64,000 nucleotides of DNA from Tubiluchus corallicola (taxonomy: Eukaryota > Priapulida > Priapulimorpha > Priapulimorphida > Tubiluchidae): the NCBI GenBank assembly GCA_030141605.1, contig JAQGDQ010000017.1, forward strand, positions 686,001 to 750,000, read 5' to 3'. Positions 12,701 through 22,600 of the stretch are shown here, one piece after another (position 1 is the stretch's first letter; each line of letters opens with the position of its first letter). The position numbers were made by a program, and so were the translations under genes. The notes below the pieces were generated by a model. It did not search any database. It was given only the letters and a program-made list of their open reading frames with translations, and had not been told where the DNA came from.

Positions 12701-15700
12701 ATTTCACACTTTGAATTGCCAAATAGTTATTAAACACTACCAATTTGAGCTGCCTGGCACAATATCCTGCTTGTGCTATTTATAGTTTTTGTTGATATAA
12801 CTCTGAGCTTGAGTTTAACCTAGGTAATGATAATTCACTTTTGGTTTCGATTTTGCTTCTAAAGAACTTCCCCGTTTGAAAAGTTTGTTTAGTCTAAGGG
12901 GTGTGGGTAAACATTGCACCAGATAGGCAGACACGTTGAAAAGTTAATCTTCCCATATCTCCGCATGGCACGCCTTATATTTACGAATGTGCCAGAGTAT
13001 AACTTATGCTTTATTTTACAAAGAACATGTTTAACGTCTCAAAGTTCAAATGTTGCTCGGTATTTTAATTGTACTCTCTACCCTTACAAAGCTGTAGTAA
13101 GCAATACTTGATTCTACAGCGAGCAAAGAGGATCCCAGATAAATACAGTCAATAGTTGTGAATTTGACAGCCACCGTGTATTTTGATAATTTATTTTATA
13201 CGAGTTTGAAACATACCTTAACCTGTATGCCAAATATAAACTTTCTAGATTACCCCAAAGCTGAGAAATATTAGCAACAGACAGACGGTTAGGACCAATA
13301 TTTGTATAGTTGCCTAGTTTGTTCCAGCGACTATAATTAAATTGTAATTCATAGATGAAGTAAAGCAGAGATTTCTTTATTGCACTTTTTGTTTTTACAT
13401 TAAATTTTAACAAAAACAGGATAAGGATTTTGCTGATACATATATAGAAAATATGCGTCTATCTTTTATGAGTAGCACCGCTACCATTTGTCCTAGCTTA
13501 ATAAAGTTGACAAAAACTTTACCTTTGGCGAGGGGTGAATGGGTTTGAATTATTCTGTTTTTCTAGTCGTGTATTTATATTTCTGTCTTTTTACTCTGGT
13601 CTAACCTAGGTTGCCAGATTAGAAAATTAGAAATACTGGACTGAGAACACTCTTAAAATCTCTTTCTATATTACTATATTTATAAATTCATACAAGCCTA
13701 CACAATTAAATGGCGCTATTACACTTTCGCACCGCCTAGCTTTTTCTAGGTTATTACTCGTTTTTAGGCTCGTACGTCATCATTCTATTATTCTTACGTC
13801 ATCAGTGAATGTTTCCGTTAATCTAATTGTAATTTAATCATATATTTAGGTATAATTACCAATAATTACGCTGTATTCACAGTTCTACACCTATACAGGG
13901 CGTAGCGCCATCTTCATTGTGTGTGTAGTCACGTAACGAATTTCGTACTAGTTTATGCATTATCAGGGCCTAGCTTAAAAGCACGTGACACACTTTCATC
14001 TTCACCGCATTTACGAAATAAAGAAAAAAACTTTACTTTTTTTATAATCTAATAGTAATAATATACAGTAATAAATAAAATTAATGATAAATAACTGTAG
14101 TCGTCTAAAATAATTTCCTCGTATATGCCAGCTTGGGTCCCGTGGTTTCAACCCTAATAATCATAAATTATGCGAAGAAACAGCGCCCAATTAAACTAAT
14201 GTATTATATAAAAGTGGAGACAAGTTAAAAACATACAGCAATGATTTTAGTGGGTTATGAGGAAAACCAAAGTGAAATCATTTGAAAATATTTATTTAAT
14301 GCAGACAACAGAGAACTATTAGTATTATTTAATGCAGGCAATATAGATAACTAAAAGAAATTCTGAGAGAGAGATTTATGTATAAAAATATGTTTTTATT
14401 ACAAAATTTGAAAATGGACTAAATACGGGACATTTGAGTGTTCCTGAAAGGTCAGTATGGCACAGGGCGCAAAATTATCAAATATGGGACATGACCTGTG
14501 TATAAGGGACATCTGGGAACCCTAGTCTAGCCCCTTACATTGAGTTGCCATAGACCTTGTTTGGGCGTGCAGTGGTATGGTGAGTTGTTGAGGTGGTATG
14601 AAAAATGCTAAGCTCGGTGAATTATAGTATACAATGTGACAAATAAAAAGTAATGTATTCTCAATTTGATAACTCGTATTTTTTGCCATGCCTTTCCATC
14701 TTGGTGATTTATGTAAGAATCGTGTGTTTTTTGTGCCAGAGGTAAATTATACCGGAGATAATAAATGATTTGATTCTGATAGCAAGTCTCTGTTCCTTAT
14801 TTTGGTTGTCTAGGGTGCAATGAAGTCTTTGCCAACTGAAGCTACAGTTATTGCAATTTTTCACTTGAAAGGGTAAGTGGATAAATGTCAAATTGCTTGC
14901 AACTATTCATTCAGTTTCACTTTTCATTGTAAATGCCTAATTGCTTTGCTGCTTACTAGGAATTTTACGTGACTTTTATACATTTGTTTGCATTTGGCAA
15001 CTTTGTGTTCATTGGCAGCTCATAGCTAAAATTGCCAGTGGTACAGCTTCATAAAAATTTCAGCCATTGTTTTAATACTGCGTAAAAAGAAACAAACAAT
15101 TATGTAACTTGTAAATGTAATTTCCAACGGACAAATATACGAAAATTTATACGTAAACTTGATAAAATCTTAAACAAATATTGTTTGGTTACGAATAGCC
15201 CAAATTGTCACAGTTCAAGAACATGCCGGTACTTGACGTTTAAACACGTGACAACCAACTGACAACACACACTGCGTAAGTGACAGTACTCTTTAACCTA
15301 AAGTGGAGTGCCTTGCGCGCATGGCCGCATACGTACAACAGCCCAACACCACGTGGCTTGCGCTGTGAGTGCACTGTGCTGGGCTGTAAAGCAAACAGTA
15401 CTCTCCTCATGTGCTCTGGTTCCATACAAGTATAAAGAAAGAACTAAAGAAAAAGACTTACTCTATTGAATATTATCGATAATTCCACAGTACCTATACA
15501 TGGCCAGTTGTTAGTGTTCAGTTTTTTACACTTTGTGCAAAATCCTTAAAAGTGAAAGGTAATTAGGACTACACGAACTGCCACTGTTAGTGTTTTACAC
15601 TTTGTACAAAATCTTTAAAAGTAAAAAGGTAATTAGGACTACACGAACTGCCACTGTTAGTGTTTTACACTTTGTACTAAATCTTAGGGATCTTCTAAAA

Positions 15701-15879
15701 ATCTACTAAATCTTCTAAAAGAACTGTATTTAATCTTTTGCTTTAGGGATGGAACTCTGTTTGTTAGCTTCACAGAGAAGTCAAGCAATAAATCTTGCAG
15801 TTTCACAGTTGAAACCACAGAGAGCTTAGAAGTATTCAAAGAGGAGACAAATGGAGAAACTTTAGTCAGCGAAAGTTAA
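3717..15879 (+). CDS. HSPA14: HSPA14 (atypical Hsp70), 3' six exons, 5' incomplete
   Basis: Exons: 3717-3872, 4845-4947, 5682-5897, 7971-8147, 14814-14872 and 15747-15879 (stop TAA 15877-15879). All introns are GT-AG and every phase joins cleanly, giving 280 residues. They align to the C-terminal 55% of Hsp70-like protein 14. The first exon carries DVRENQRSTMKLLNASEDCK and ends DFEANISR. The third opens VVLVGGSSRIPKL, the Hsp70 adenosine-binding motif, followed by LNSIPGDEVIAIGAA. The later exons form the short, divergent substrate-binding region (TPIPVRRQ, HLKGDGTLFVSF). In mammals HSPA14 pairs with the J-protein DNAJC2 as the ribosome-associated complex that helps nascent chains fold; that role is inferred here. 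The N-terminal part of the ATPase domain was not found. Intron 4 (8148-14813) is 6.7 kb and hosts an antisense gene plus several transposons. Confidence 0.93.
4208..4592 (+). mobile_element. MITE, family H, copy 1
   Basis: The ends are ccttttaacagtt and aactgtaaaaagg, degenerate inverted termini of the element whose better copy lies inverted at 24305-24695. Shared internal landmarks in matching order include agcaagatcctgctagtaa, gcagacggctttg and a cacgtgatg block. It lies in an HSPA14 intron and is non-coding. Confidence 0.6.
6943..7757 (+). mobile_element. TA-flanked DNA transposon, family C, copy 1
   Basis: The termini are a perfect 17-bp inverted repeat, CAGTAGGCGCCACTTAA at 6943-6959 and TTAAGTGGCGCCTACTG at 7741-7757, with TA on both sides (6941-6942 and 7758-7759). 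A TA duplication with CAGT-starting ends is typical of Tc1/mariner/pogo-type elements. The subterminal sequence repeats the ttgggtcaattaac theme in both arms. At 815 bp with no transposase frame it is a non-autonomous derivative. A second, inverted and degraded copy is at 30911-31465, and a solo end lies near 52163. Confidence 0.8.
8226..8410. repeat. Compound TA/CA/TATG microsatellite
   Basis: Imperfect runs of tatatg, tata and acac units directly follow the donor of HSPA14 exon 4. The low-complexity tract generates long artificial open frames rich in Tyr, Ile, His and Cys on both strands; these are not genes. Confidence 0.85.
8405..9414. mobile_element. Foldback transposon with TA-flanked inner unit
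   Basis: The segment around 8420-8560 is repeated in inverted orientation at about 9270-9400; both arms include atgtccctgcca, acctatgta and cacttatggttaat. An inner unit begins CAGTTGAATCCCGG at 8571 and ends AGAATTCGACTG at 9414, and is flanked by TA (8569-8570, 9415-9416). The ends are inverted with about 16 of 22 positions matching. The arrangement suggests a pogo/mariner-like non-autonomous element with doubled left termini. It contains no coding frame and sits in HSPA14 intron 4. Confidence 0.6.
9443..12224 (-). CDS. NC/LRAT-domain protein, complete two-exon gene, plant-like
   Basis: Exon 1 (12224-12199) encodes MSLFHTIE plus a split Arg codon and ends at a gtaagc donor. Exon 2 (10109-9443) starts after ttttctag and ends at TAA (9443-9445). 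The join is in frame and gives 230 residues. The protein opens with ELEPGDHIYVWR and AHHGIYVG, then has VIHF, and later NNCEIFALRCC. This is the His/His/Cys layout of the NlpC/P60-like LRAT superfamily (His29, His40 and nucleophile Cys164). The spacing and the PGDHIY...YAHHGIYVG block closely resemble land-plant NC-domain proteins and differ from vertebrate LRAT/HRASLS. A Gly/Ser-rich insert occupies residues 51-75. LRAT-fold enzymes transfer or hydrolyse acyl groups through a cysteine thioester; the substrate here is unknown. The C-terminus (205-220) is hydrophobic but lacks a clear membrane anchor. The gene lies antisense within HSPA14 intron 4. Confidence 0.85.
10395..11010 (+). repeat. Interspersed repeat family A, copy 1
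   Basis: About 600 bp starting near caggatgatttctcatatac and ending near ttttgaaaaaatagcgttcc. Three further copies occur at 37870, 44536 and 61590, all in the same orientation. Shared landmarks are gatgacatcacaaactaac, attcagtgtgttgtac, catgagctgtc and atgcatttccgaaatgcagg. The minus strand of every copy yields similar short open frames, which reflects common descent of the repeat rather than a host gene. The class is unknown. This copy lies in the intron of the LRAT-domain gene. Confidence 0.75.
11529..11843 (+). repeat. 105-bp tandem repeat, three units
   Basis: Three successive units of about 105 bp share gcgacttttcataa, gagcgc, caaactaattcaaacttctg and cagcttac-tagttca. They differ by only a few substitutions, so the array is fairly young. 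It lies in the intron of the NC/LRAT-domain gene and shows no coding potential. Confidence 0.85.
13607..14524 (+). mobile_element. hAT-like element, 918 bp, non-autonomous
   Basis: The left end TAGGTTGCCAGAT and right end ATCTGGGAACCCTA are inverted repeats of the TAGGGTTGCCAGATG type seen at the ends of many animal hAT elements. The flanks are GTCTAACC (13599-13606) and GTCTAGCC (14525-14532), an 8-bp duplication with one mismatch. The right subterminal region has gggaca motifs. No transposase is visible. It lies in HSPA14 intron 4, between the LRAT-domain gene and the fifth visible exon. Confidence 0.65.
15011..15511 (+). mobile_element. hAT-like MITE, family B, copy 2
   Basis: The left end cattggcagctcatagctaaa and the right end atacatggccagttg are degenerate family B termini. 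The interior matches the copies at 1347 and 18053, including ttaatactgcgtaaa, gtgacagtactcttt and gggctgtaaagcaaacag. It sits in the last HSPA14 intron. Confidence 0.65.
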
Positions 15880-15963
15880 TGTCGGTTGCAAAAAGTCTAG
15901 TTACATTAGCATATCATGTTGTAAAAAGTTACACAGGACTGCATCGTACAGCACAGCATAGGT

Positions 15964-16462
15964 CAGGGTTGTGCAAATTGCGGCCAGCGGTCCACTTGCG
16001 GCCCGCCGAGAGAATTTGTGCGGCCCGCGAAGAGATTTGTCAACCTAATGAAAGTGCGGCTCGGGCGATTAATTGAGTGTATCCAGCTGAAGTCCATGCC
16101 ACGATCCCAAAGATAGTGCGGGTAGTTTTTTCTACTAGATCGGATGCCATTATCCCTTACAAGACGGTTGTAGCTTAATGTCGCTGTACTACACGGACTG
16201 TGTGATACACATTACTAATATGCATTCTAATGAAATTACCACTATCTGTCCTGAAAGTAGAAATATATGGTTTGTAATATAAATTTTAATAACTTCCAAA
16301 ATAGTTTCTTGAGCGTAGTAGTAATGATGTACGCAGGTTGGATGCAAAAAAATCGTATTAGGCCTTTCTGTACTTGGCTCCTTGATCAAACTGCCTGTGG
16401 CCCACAGGAATTGCAGGAAAGTTTAATGTGGCCCGGCTAGTCAGATAATTTGCACACTCCTG
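15964..16462 (+). mobile_element. hAT element, 499 bp, perfect 8-bp target duplication
   Basis: The left end CAGGGTTGTGCAAATTGCGG and right end AATTTGCACACTCCTG are inverted termini of the CAGGGGTGTGCAAACT type typical of hAT/Charlie elements, followed inside by gcggcccgc motifs. GCATAGGT occurs perfectly on both sides (15956-15963 and 16463-16470). It lies 84 bp after the HSPA14 stop codon and may interrupt the 3' UTR. No transposase frame is present. Confidence 0.85.
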
Positions 16463-17245
16463 GCATAGGTGATGTATGCCATGCTGCCAGCATGCAGTCA
16501 TAACTTGGAATTTATTTTATTTCATGTCTGTTTTCAAGTCCAGATTGGGCTGCTATACATTTCTATTTGATTTTTAGTATCAAGAAGTCCTGCTTGAGCT
16601 CGGCTATGACTAACAATGCAATTAAACAGAGGAAAATAGAGTACTTAAATAATGCATAATTTTTATTATTTCTTAAAAACAATCAGTACAAACAGTATTC
16701 CATAACTTGTAAGCAATATGTTACATTTCAAATAAATTATATACTATATAGAAATTATAATGTGCTTTGATACTGTAATTGCGGTACAGTACAATAACTC
16801 CTTGTTTAATGACAACAGTGATTTTGAACTAACCCTCAAATAAACACTGTTAAATAAAGAACTAGTAATGTCTCATTTCAAAGCCCTTATTCATAGAATC
16901 ATATAAGTCAAACATTTATGAGTTGTTCTTATATTTATATGTAACATAAAAAAGCACTTGTAAATTGGAGCACAACAGTGACTAGACACAAACTAGACAA
17001 AAAGTAATTTCGTAGCTGCTTTTTATAGTGTCTAATATTGTGTTAAATTTCAAATTTTAAATGTATGTTTCCAGTGTCAGTGGTAGGACCATTTGCTCAT
17101 TTTGTGATTTCTGCTAGCCGTTTATACAGTATTGACCTTTATGAAATTCTAATTCAGATAAAGAATATAGTACGATGAATGAGACAACTAATAACTTTAA
17201 ACCATGAGTGGGAAATCGTTGGTACAGGAAGTTTTTCCTCAAATA

Positions 17246-17505
17246 TAGGTTATTCATGAATGCTGAATACCACAGGTTATTCATGAACGTTGAATACCAC
17301 AGGTTATTCATGAATGTTGAATACCACGGGTTATTCATGAACGTTGAATACAACAGGTTATGAACATTGACTACCACAGGTTACTCGTGAACATTGAATA
17401 CAACAGGTTATTCATGAACATTGAATACCACAGGTTATTCAAGAACATTGAATACTACATGTTATTCAAGAACATCAAATGCCATAGGTTATTCATGAAC
17501 ACGAA
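17246..17505. repeat. 27-bp minisatellite, about ten units
   Basis: About ten imperfect copies of a unit close to caggttattcatgaacattg plus aatacca run head to tail. Because 27 is a multiple of three and the unit lacks stops in some frames, both strands show repetitive open frames; these are artefacts of the repeat. Confidence 0.9.
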
Positions 17506-18052
17506 TACATTTGAAGGCCTAAGATGGCTAGCTAGCTGCTATAAGGCTTCAGTGGTGGTTTTGCTAGAGCAACAATTGTTCTTTTAGCAAGTGTTTTTAG
17601 TCCGTTGGCAACAATCTGTGATGACAGGATGGTTTAATAAACATCACATAAAATCATATACAATTGACTGTGTTAAAGTTGCCATTGATTAGTATCCAAA
17701 AACAAGAACAATAACGAATGGGTGCTCAATCTCAGGTGCTAAATCAGTTACAACATTGCAGTGCCATCTATTGTAATTTATGTAAATTATGATTAATGAA
17801 CAAGTTCACATCATTACACAATCTATAGTGTAAAGTTAACTAGCTATGCGCAATACTTGGGTGGTGTAAATCTCACTTTATAATACTTCGCTGACAGACA
17901 ATCTTGGGATCTACCAAACCAAGAAACAAAAACGTAAAATATGGTACACTGACACTATCAGTACCCTTTTTAGAACACAGCACATAATCTTTTGATGCTT
18001 CAAATAATGACAAAACTTTTTGGTTAAAATGAAATACTAGTCTTGTTTCAAG

Positions 18053-18615
18053 CAGTGGTGGCTCGTAGCTAAGATTAGTGGGGGTGCTGCTTCATTTACC
18101 ATTGTTTTAATACTGTGTATTAAACAATATGTATACGTATTTCTTGGGGATGCAAGGAGGCCATGATTACATTATTTAAATTTTCTTTAAAATAAAATGA
18201 CCAAGAAACTAGGAATTAAATAGAATAGCTGGAAACATGATAATCATCTAATTCTACACTTTAATACATTCAAGAATATAGTGCACAGTTTTTAAGCACA
18301 ACATACGCGTCAAAAAGAAACGCTACTTGCACAACAGGGTGTCGGTACTGTGTGAGCGACAGTGCTTTCTCTACCTAGCATGCAGCTTCTTATCTCAGAC
18401 ATGTGCACATGACTGCATAAGCACAACAGGCAAACACTTCAGCACAGGAACTGTGAAGCGCACAGGTCCATCACGTGCTCTGGTTGCATACAAGGATTTT
18501 CAAGTATGTACAAGTATAACGAAAGTATTAAAGAAAAAACTCATTATATTGAATGTTATCGATTGAAAATAGAGGGCGCTGCAGTTCCACAGTGCCTATA
18601 CATCAGCCGCCACTG
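18053..18615 (+). mobile_element. hAT-like MITE, family B, best-preserved copy
   Basis: It starts CAGTGGTGGCTCGTAG and ends CATCAGCCGCCACTG, inverted termini agreeing at about 11 positions. The flanks GTTTCAAG and ATCTCAAG are a degenerate 8-bp duplication (6 of 8). The interior matches the other family B copies, including gtgtgagcgacagtgctttc. No transposase is encoded. Confidence 0.75.
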
Positions 18616-19608
18616 ATCTCAAGTAAAGAATATGTGGCATAGCTTCATCGCAGTCAGAAAGAGAGGTTACATAAAGAGTTACAGCAAGGACTTACTGTAA
18701 GTTATATTGATAATTGCACAATCTTGCTATTCATGATACATAAGATTCTACAAAGCTGTAATAGAACAAACTGCTTTGGGCAACAGCTGGACTGAAGAAT
18801 AACATAATAAGCGAGACTTAATGCTGAAATATGGAAAAATATTAAAAAGCATGAGACAAATAAAGCGAAATGTAAGACTTCGCAAGTGTGTATAAAATAT
18901 AACAAAATACAATGCTAGTCTCATATAAAATTCTAAAAAAATTTACCATCCTAGTTACAGAATAAGTTAACATAAACAAGATGTTACATGCTTAAAGAAG
19001 TACATCCTTAAAAACATCTTGGAAGACGTATAACTTCCCCATAAAACAAATGCAGAAAAATTTCCCTGCAACGGAAAGGCATCATTTGAAACCACACTAT
19101 AGTAAAAAATTATGCTCCTTGAAAAATTATTTATCTGCGACTAATTGTTTACGGACACATGGTAAGAAGTGGACACAAACTACCTGGAATTTAATTTAAC
19201 GAAAAGAAAGCCTGCGACAATGTTCACAGTGCTGCTAGATAGTGCTAACCAGCAGCTACACAGGTCTTGGGATTAAGCACTAGAATTGCGTCACAGGTGC
19301 TGCCGTCATTAAAGTAGGTGACAAATCAGACTGCACAGATATTATACGATCCGCATAAAAGTGTAGAAAACATGTGAAAGATGATTTAAGTACTCCTGTT
19401 TTTAGCGTAAAAGAAGAAACCCTGTTTGAAGACAAATAATGAAAAATTTGTAAAAACTTTCGCAGAAGTTTCGTTCTCTCTAGAATCTAAATCACTCTAT
19501 CAGTGTCAAATACTGACTTAGACTATATGGCAAGCGATTTATCCCAAGTTCATCGCGATGCGACGTTTTTCTATGTCCTGGACATCGACTATTGAGTGAT
19601 GGGCGCCG

Positions 19609-22600
19609 TTACTCAACATAAGCTTCTGATTCGCTGTCTTCAACAATCACATCAAGTCTCCGATCATCATCATCATCCGTTTCCGACAACGAGTCCTCGC
19701 TGGACGAGTTGCCGTCATCATCACCGCTGGTGTGCTCCCGCCATGCTGCTGCTTCGGCCATGAGGTCCGGCTCAATGTCCTGCAGACAATAAGGCAGGTC
19801 ACAGCCGACATAAGCTCTGTGCTCGATGGCATAGGTCAACAAACTGCGCCAATAGGAGTCCTGAAAACAAACAGAAAGCCATGTAGACGGATTATTTTTT
19901 ACAAAAAAAAACACGCAAAGCTTGATAAAACTGCAGTATTTATGTAATAATTAATTTAAATTAGTCAATCATCAATCAAGTTTCTAGTTATCATAATTAT
20001 ACCACATGATTTCTTGTGTTATAATAACAGTCAGTCCGTGTAAATGTGCTAGAAAAGTGATGCTGCCATGCTAATGATTTGTGAGCAACGCTAACTACCT
20101 AATTACTTCTAATTTTTATGTAGTTAAGAGAATCCAGCAAGGTGTACTCATTATGTTGATGACTGTATTGTGGCAGAACTGGAATGTAGCTCATCAAGGA
20201 TAAGCTGATGAGATAAGACACGTATTGTATACAGTTTTTCTCAATGGCAGAAAATAGCAGGCCCATCAATACTCATGTGTGTGGGCGAGCACACTCCATG
20301 ACCACATTGCTCTTCTCCTCCCCTGTTGCCCTGAACATGATCTTTAACTTTATTTTCTAAAGCACTGTTGTTACAGTGTGCTGGCACTGTATCACAGAAT
20401 GACACAATGCTGACCCATTACAGTAATGTTTGCTGCTAGTAACAGTTATATAGTCTGCCATTTTCACTAGTCCTGTGTGCATTGGCTGTGATTCTGACAA
20501 CCCACTGGCATATGAACATCTGTTGCCTGTTTGATTAGCTAGCTTATTTATTTGCTTAGAAAGCACAGTTCATCCGTAACCTGGACAAGACTTGAGACGG
20601 TTAGGCTTTTTAACAATTGGTTAACCAGCTAACTGTTCCTGATGACGTCTTACATATAAGAAAATATCGAATACACATGACTTGCACGAGTAAGGGATGC
20701 AGTTCAAATATGGCAGCATCCTGGTAACGTATGCGAGTGAAATTTTTTTTGCAGTTTACCGTATAGATGCTTCTTAGGTAACAAGATTAATTGAAACAAT
20801 GTTGCAAATAGTACAATTTTGTCTAAACAGGAAATTGCTAACTGCATATGCCAAGTCAGAAAAGATTCAAGGTTTCATTAATATGGAAACATAGAAAACT
20901 TGGATAAGAAATGGTTAAATGGTTAACCTTCTCAGGCCTTAATTACCATACTTAATTAGACCCTAGAATACCTCAGTACCTTAAGAAATGCAAAGCTCGC
21001 ATTACCAGCTGTGTACACAAGATGTTTATTTAATGTTTATTCTATTTGTTCATTTAATATTTCTTCATTTTATTGATTTGTGCCATAGTTTTTTTAATGA
21101 TACCTGTATGAGAACATGAGGATTTCCAATGAAAATGAGAAGTGCTTTGGCTCTTGTTATGGTTACATTAAACCGCTTCCTGTTGCTCAAGAAGCCGAGG
21201 TTATGCTTTAAATCGAAGCCAACGTGCTGCTCGGTTGACCGCACCTGGAAAATAAGAAATGGTCAAGACACAGTCAACAGTCCGTTAAAATGGGGACTTT
21301 GCAGACCCTTGGGTGTTTTTCAGTGAAATTTGTTTGTAAAATGTCAATCAACCATACACATGAAGACAACAAGGACCCATGGACTGTTCTATGCAACAGC
21401 TTGTTTAACTTATAAATAAACACAAATCTGCCATGATGCATTACACAAGATGGCAAGTCACCGTTTCCCCATACTTGCTTTCAAATAGCTGCTTTCATTT
21501 TCGTATGCTATTGATCACACTTTCACTTTCATCAATGTTTACTAAGCAACATGGGAAATCTTTTGTGTAATGGTGGAAGCAGAAGGCTTTCGAGTAAATT
21601 GGACATTTACACATTATACACTGAAGCAATATTCTTTAGTAATTTTAGCTACATACAATGGATTTGGTGAAAGACCGAAAATTTTAAAGAAAATTGAGAG
21701 AAATTTATGAAGAAGAAAAATTACGGTTGATACGATGATGACTAGACGTTCTTGCCCTTGAAATTCTTCCACTGACCCGACCTTGACTTCGTCGAGTTCA
21801 AAGGTGTTCATCAGCAGACGTATCTTTTCTACCTGTAATGTGCATTTATGTTTACTTATTTTTTATATATATTATATTAATTCTTTTCTTTGTCTTTAAA
21901 ATGGTTCACTCATTATAATAAAATTGAGTAAGACTTAATCTTTATTGAAAATAACGAACAAAAGTTAGTTCCAATTTTCACTACTATGTATATAAAATCA
22001 ATATTTTTCTGATTGCAGTTGACTCTGAATGCAGTTTAGATTAAGTAACAAATTCATGTCTTTTGTTTTATTCTAGCTGCTGCTAGGCCTTGCTTACGAA
22101 AATTACATTTAGATTTAAATTACTTTATTTGCAATTAGCAAATTTTGCTTTTGCAAAAAGTTGTTATTTACTAGTATTATAAAAGGCATAATGGGATTCA
22201 AGGTTGCAGGAACCACATGACACAAAACTTATTTTTACATCTAGCTGAGATACCAAAGATAATTTAATCGAAATCATATTATAAATTCTATCACAATTAG
22301 TATGTTATGCAGTTTTGACATTTCTTTTGACGTGCTTAGAAAAGAACGTTCGTGCAAAGATTTCTGGCATGTATTTTTGGGATCCACACTTTGTAGGAAG
22401 AATGCGTATCTTGTATTTACTTTTAATAACATGTAAGTAAAAGAACAGTGCTTGTTCATGGTGTCAAACATTCAAAAACATTCAGTTATGACAAAAAATA
22501 CCTGTTTCCTATAGGGAGTAATGACGCCTATGTCATCAGCTTTAACAGGATGGGTGGGGCTGTGTAGAAGAGCCTTAAGATATTTTACGACTTGTACAAC

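Larger units (their letters stand above)
16471..19608. other. Intergenic gap between HSPA14 and MOV10L1 3' ends
   Basis: This convergent intergenic stretch holds the 27-bp minisatellite and a family B hAT MITE, listed separately. Its right part is expected to contain the MOV10L1 3' UTR, but I could not place a convincing polyadenylation signal. No exon was recognised on either strand. Confidence 0.5.

Noticed and set aside
17114-17587. Repetitive open frames on both strands with a nine-residue period
   Set aside because: They arise from the 27-bp minisatellite, whose unit length is a multiple of three; composition follows the repeat.
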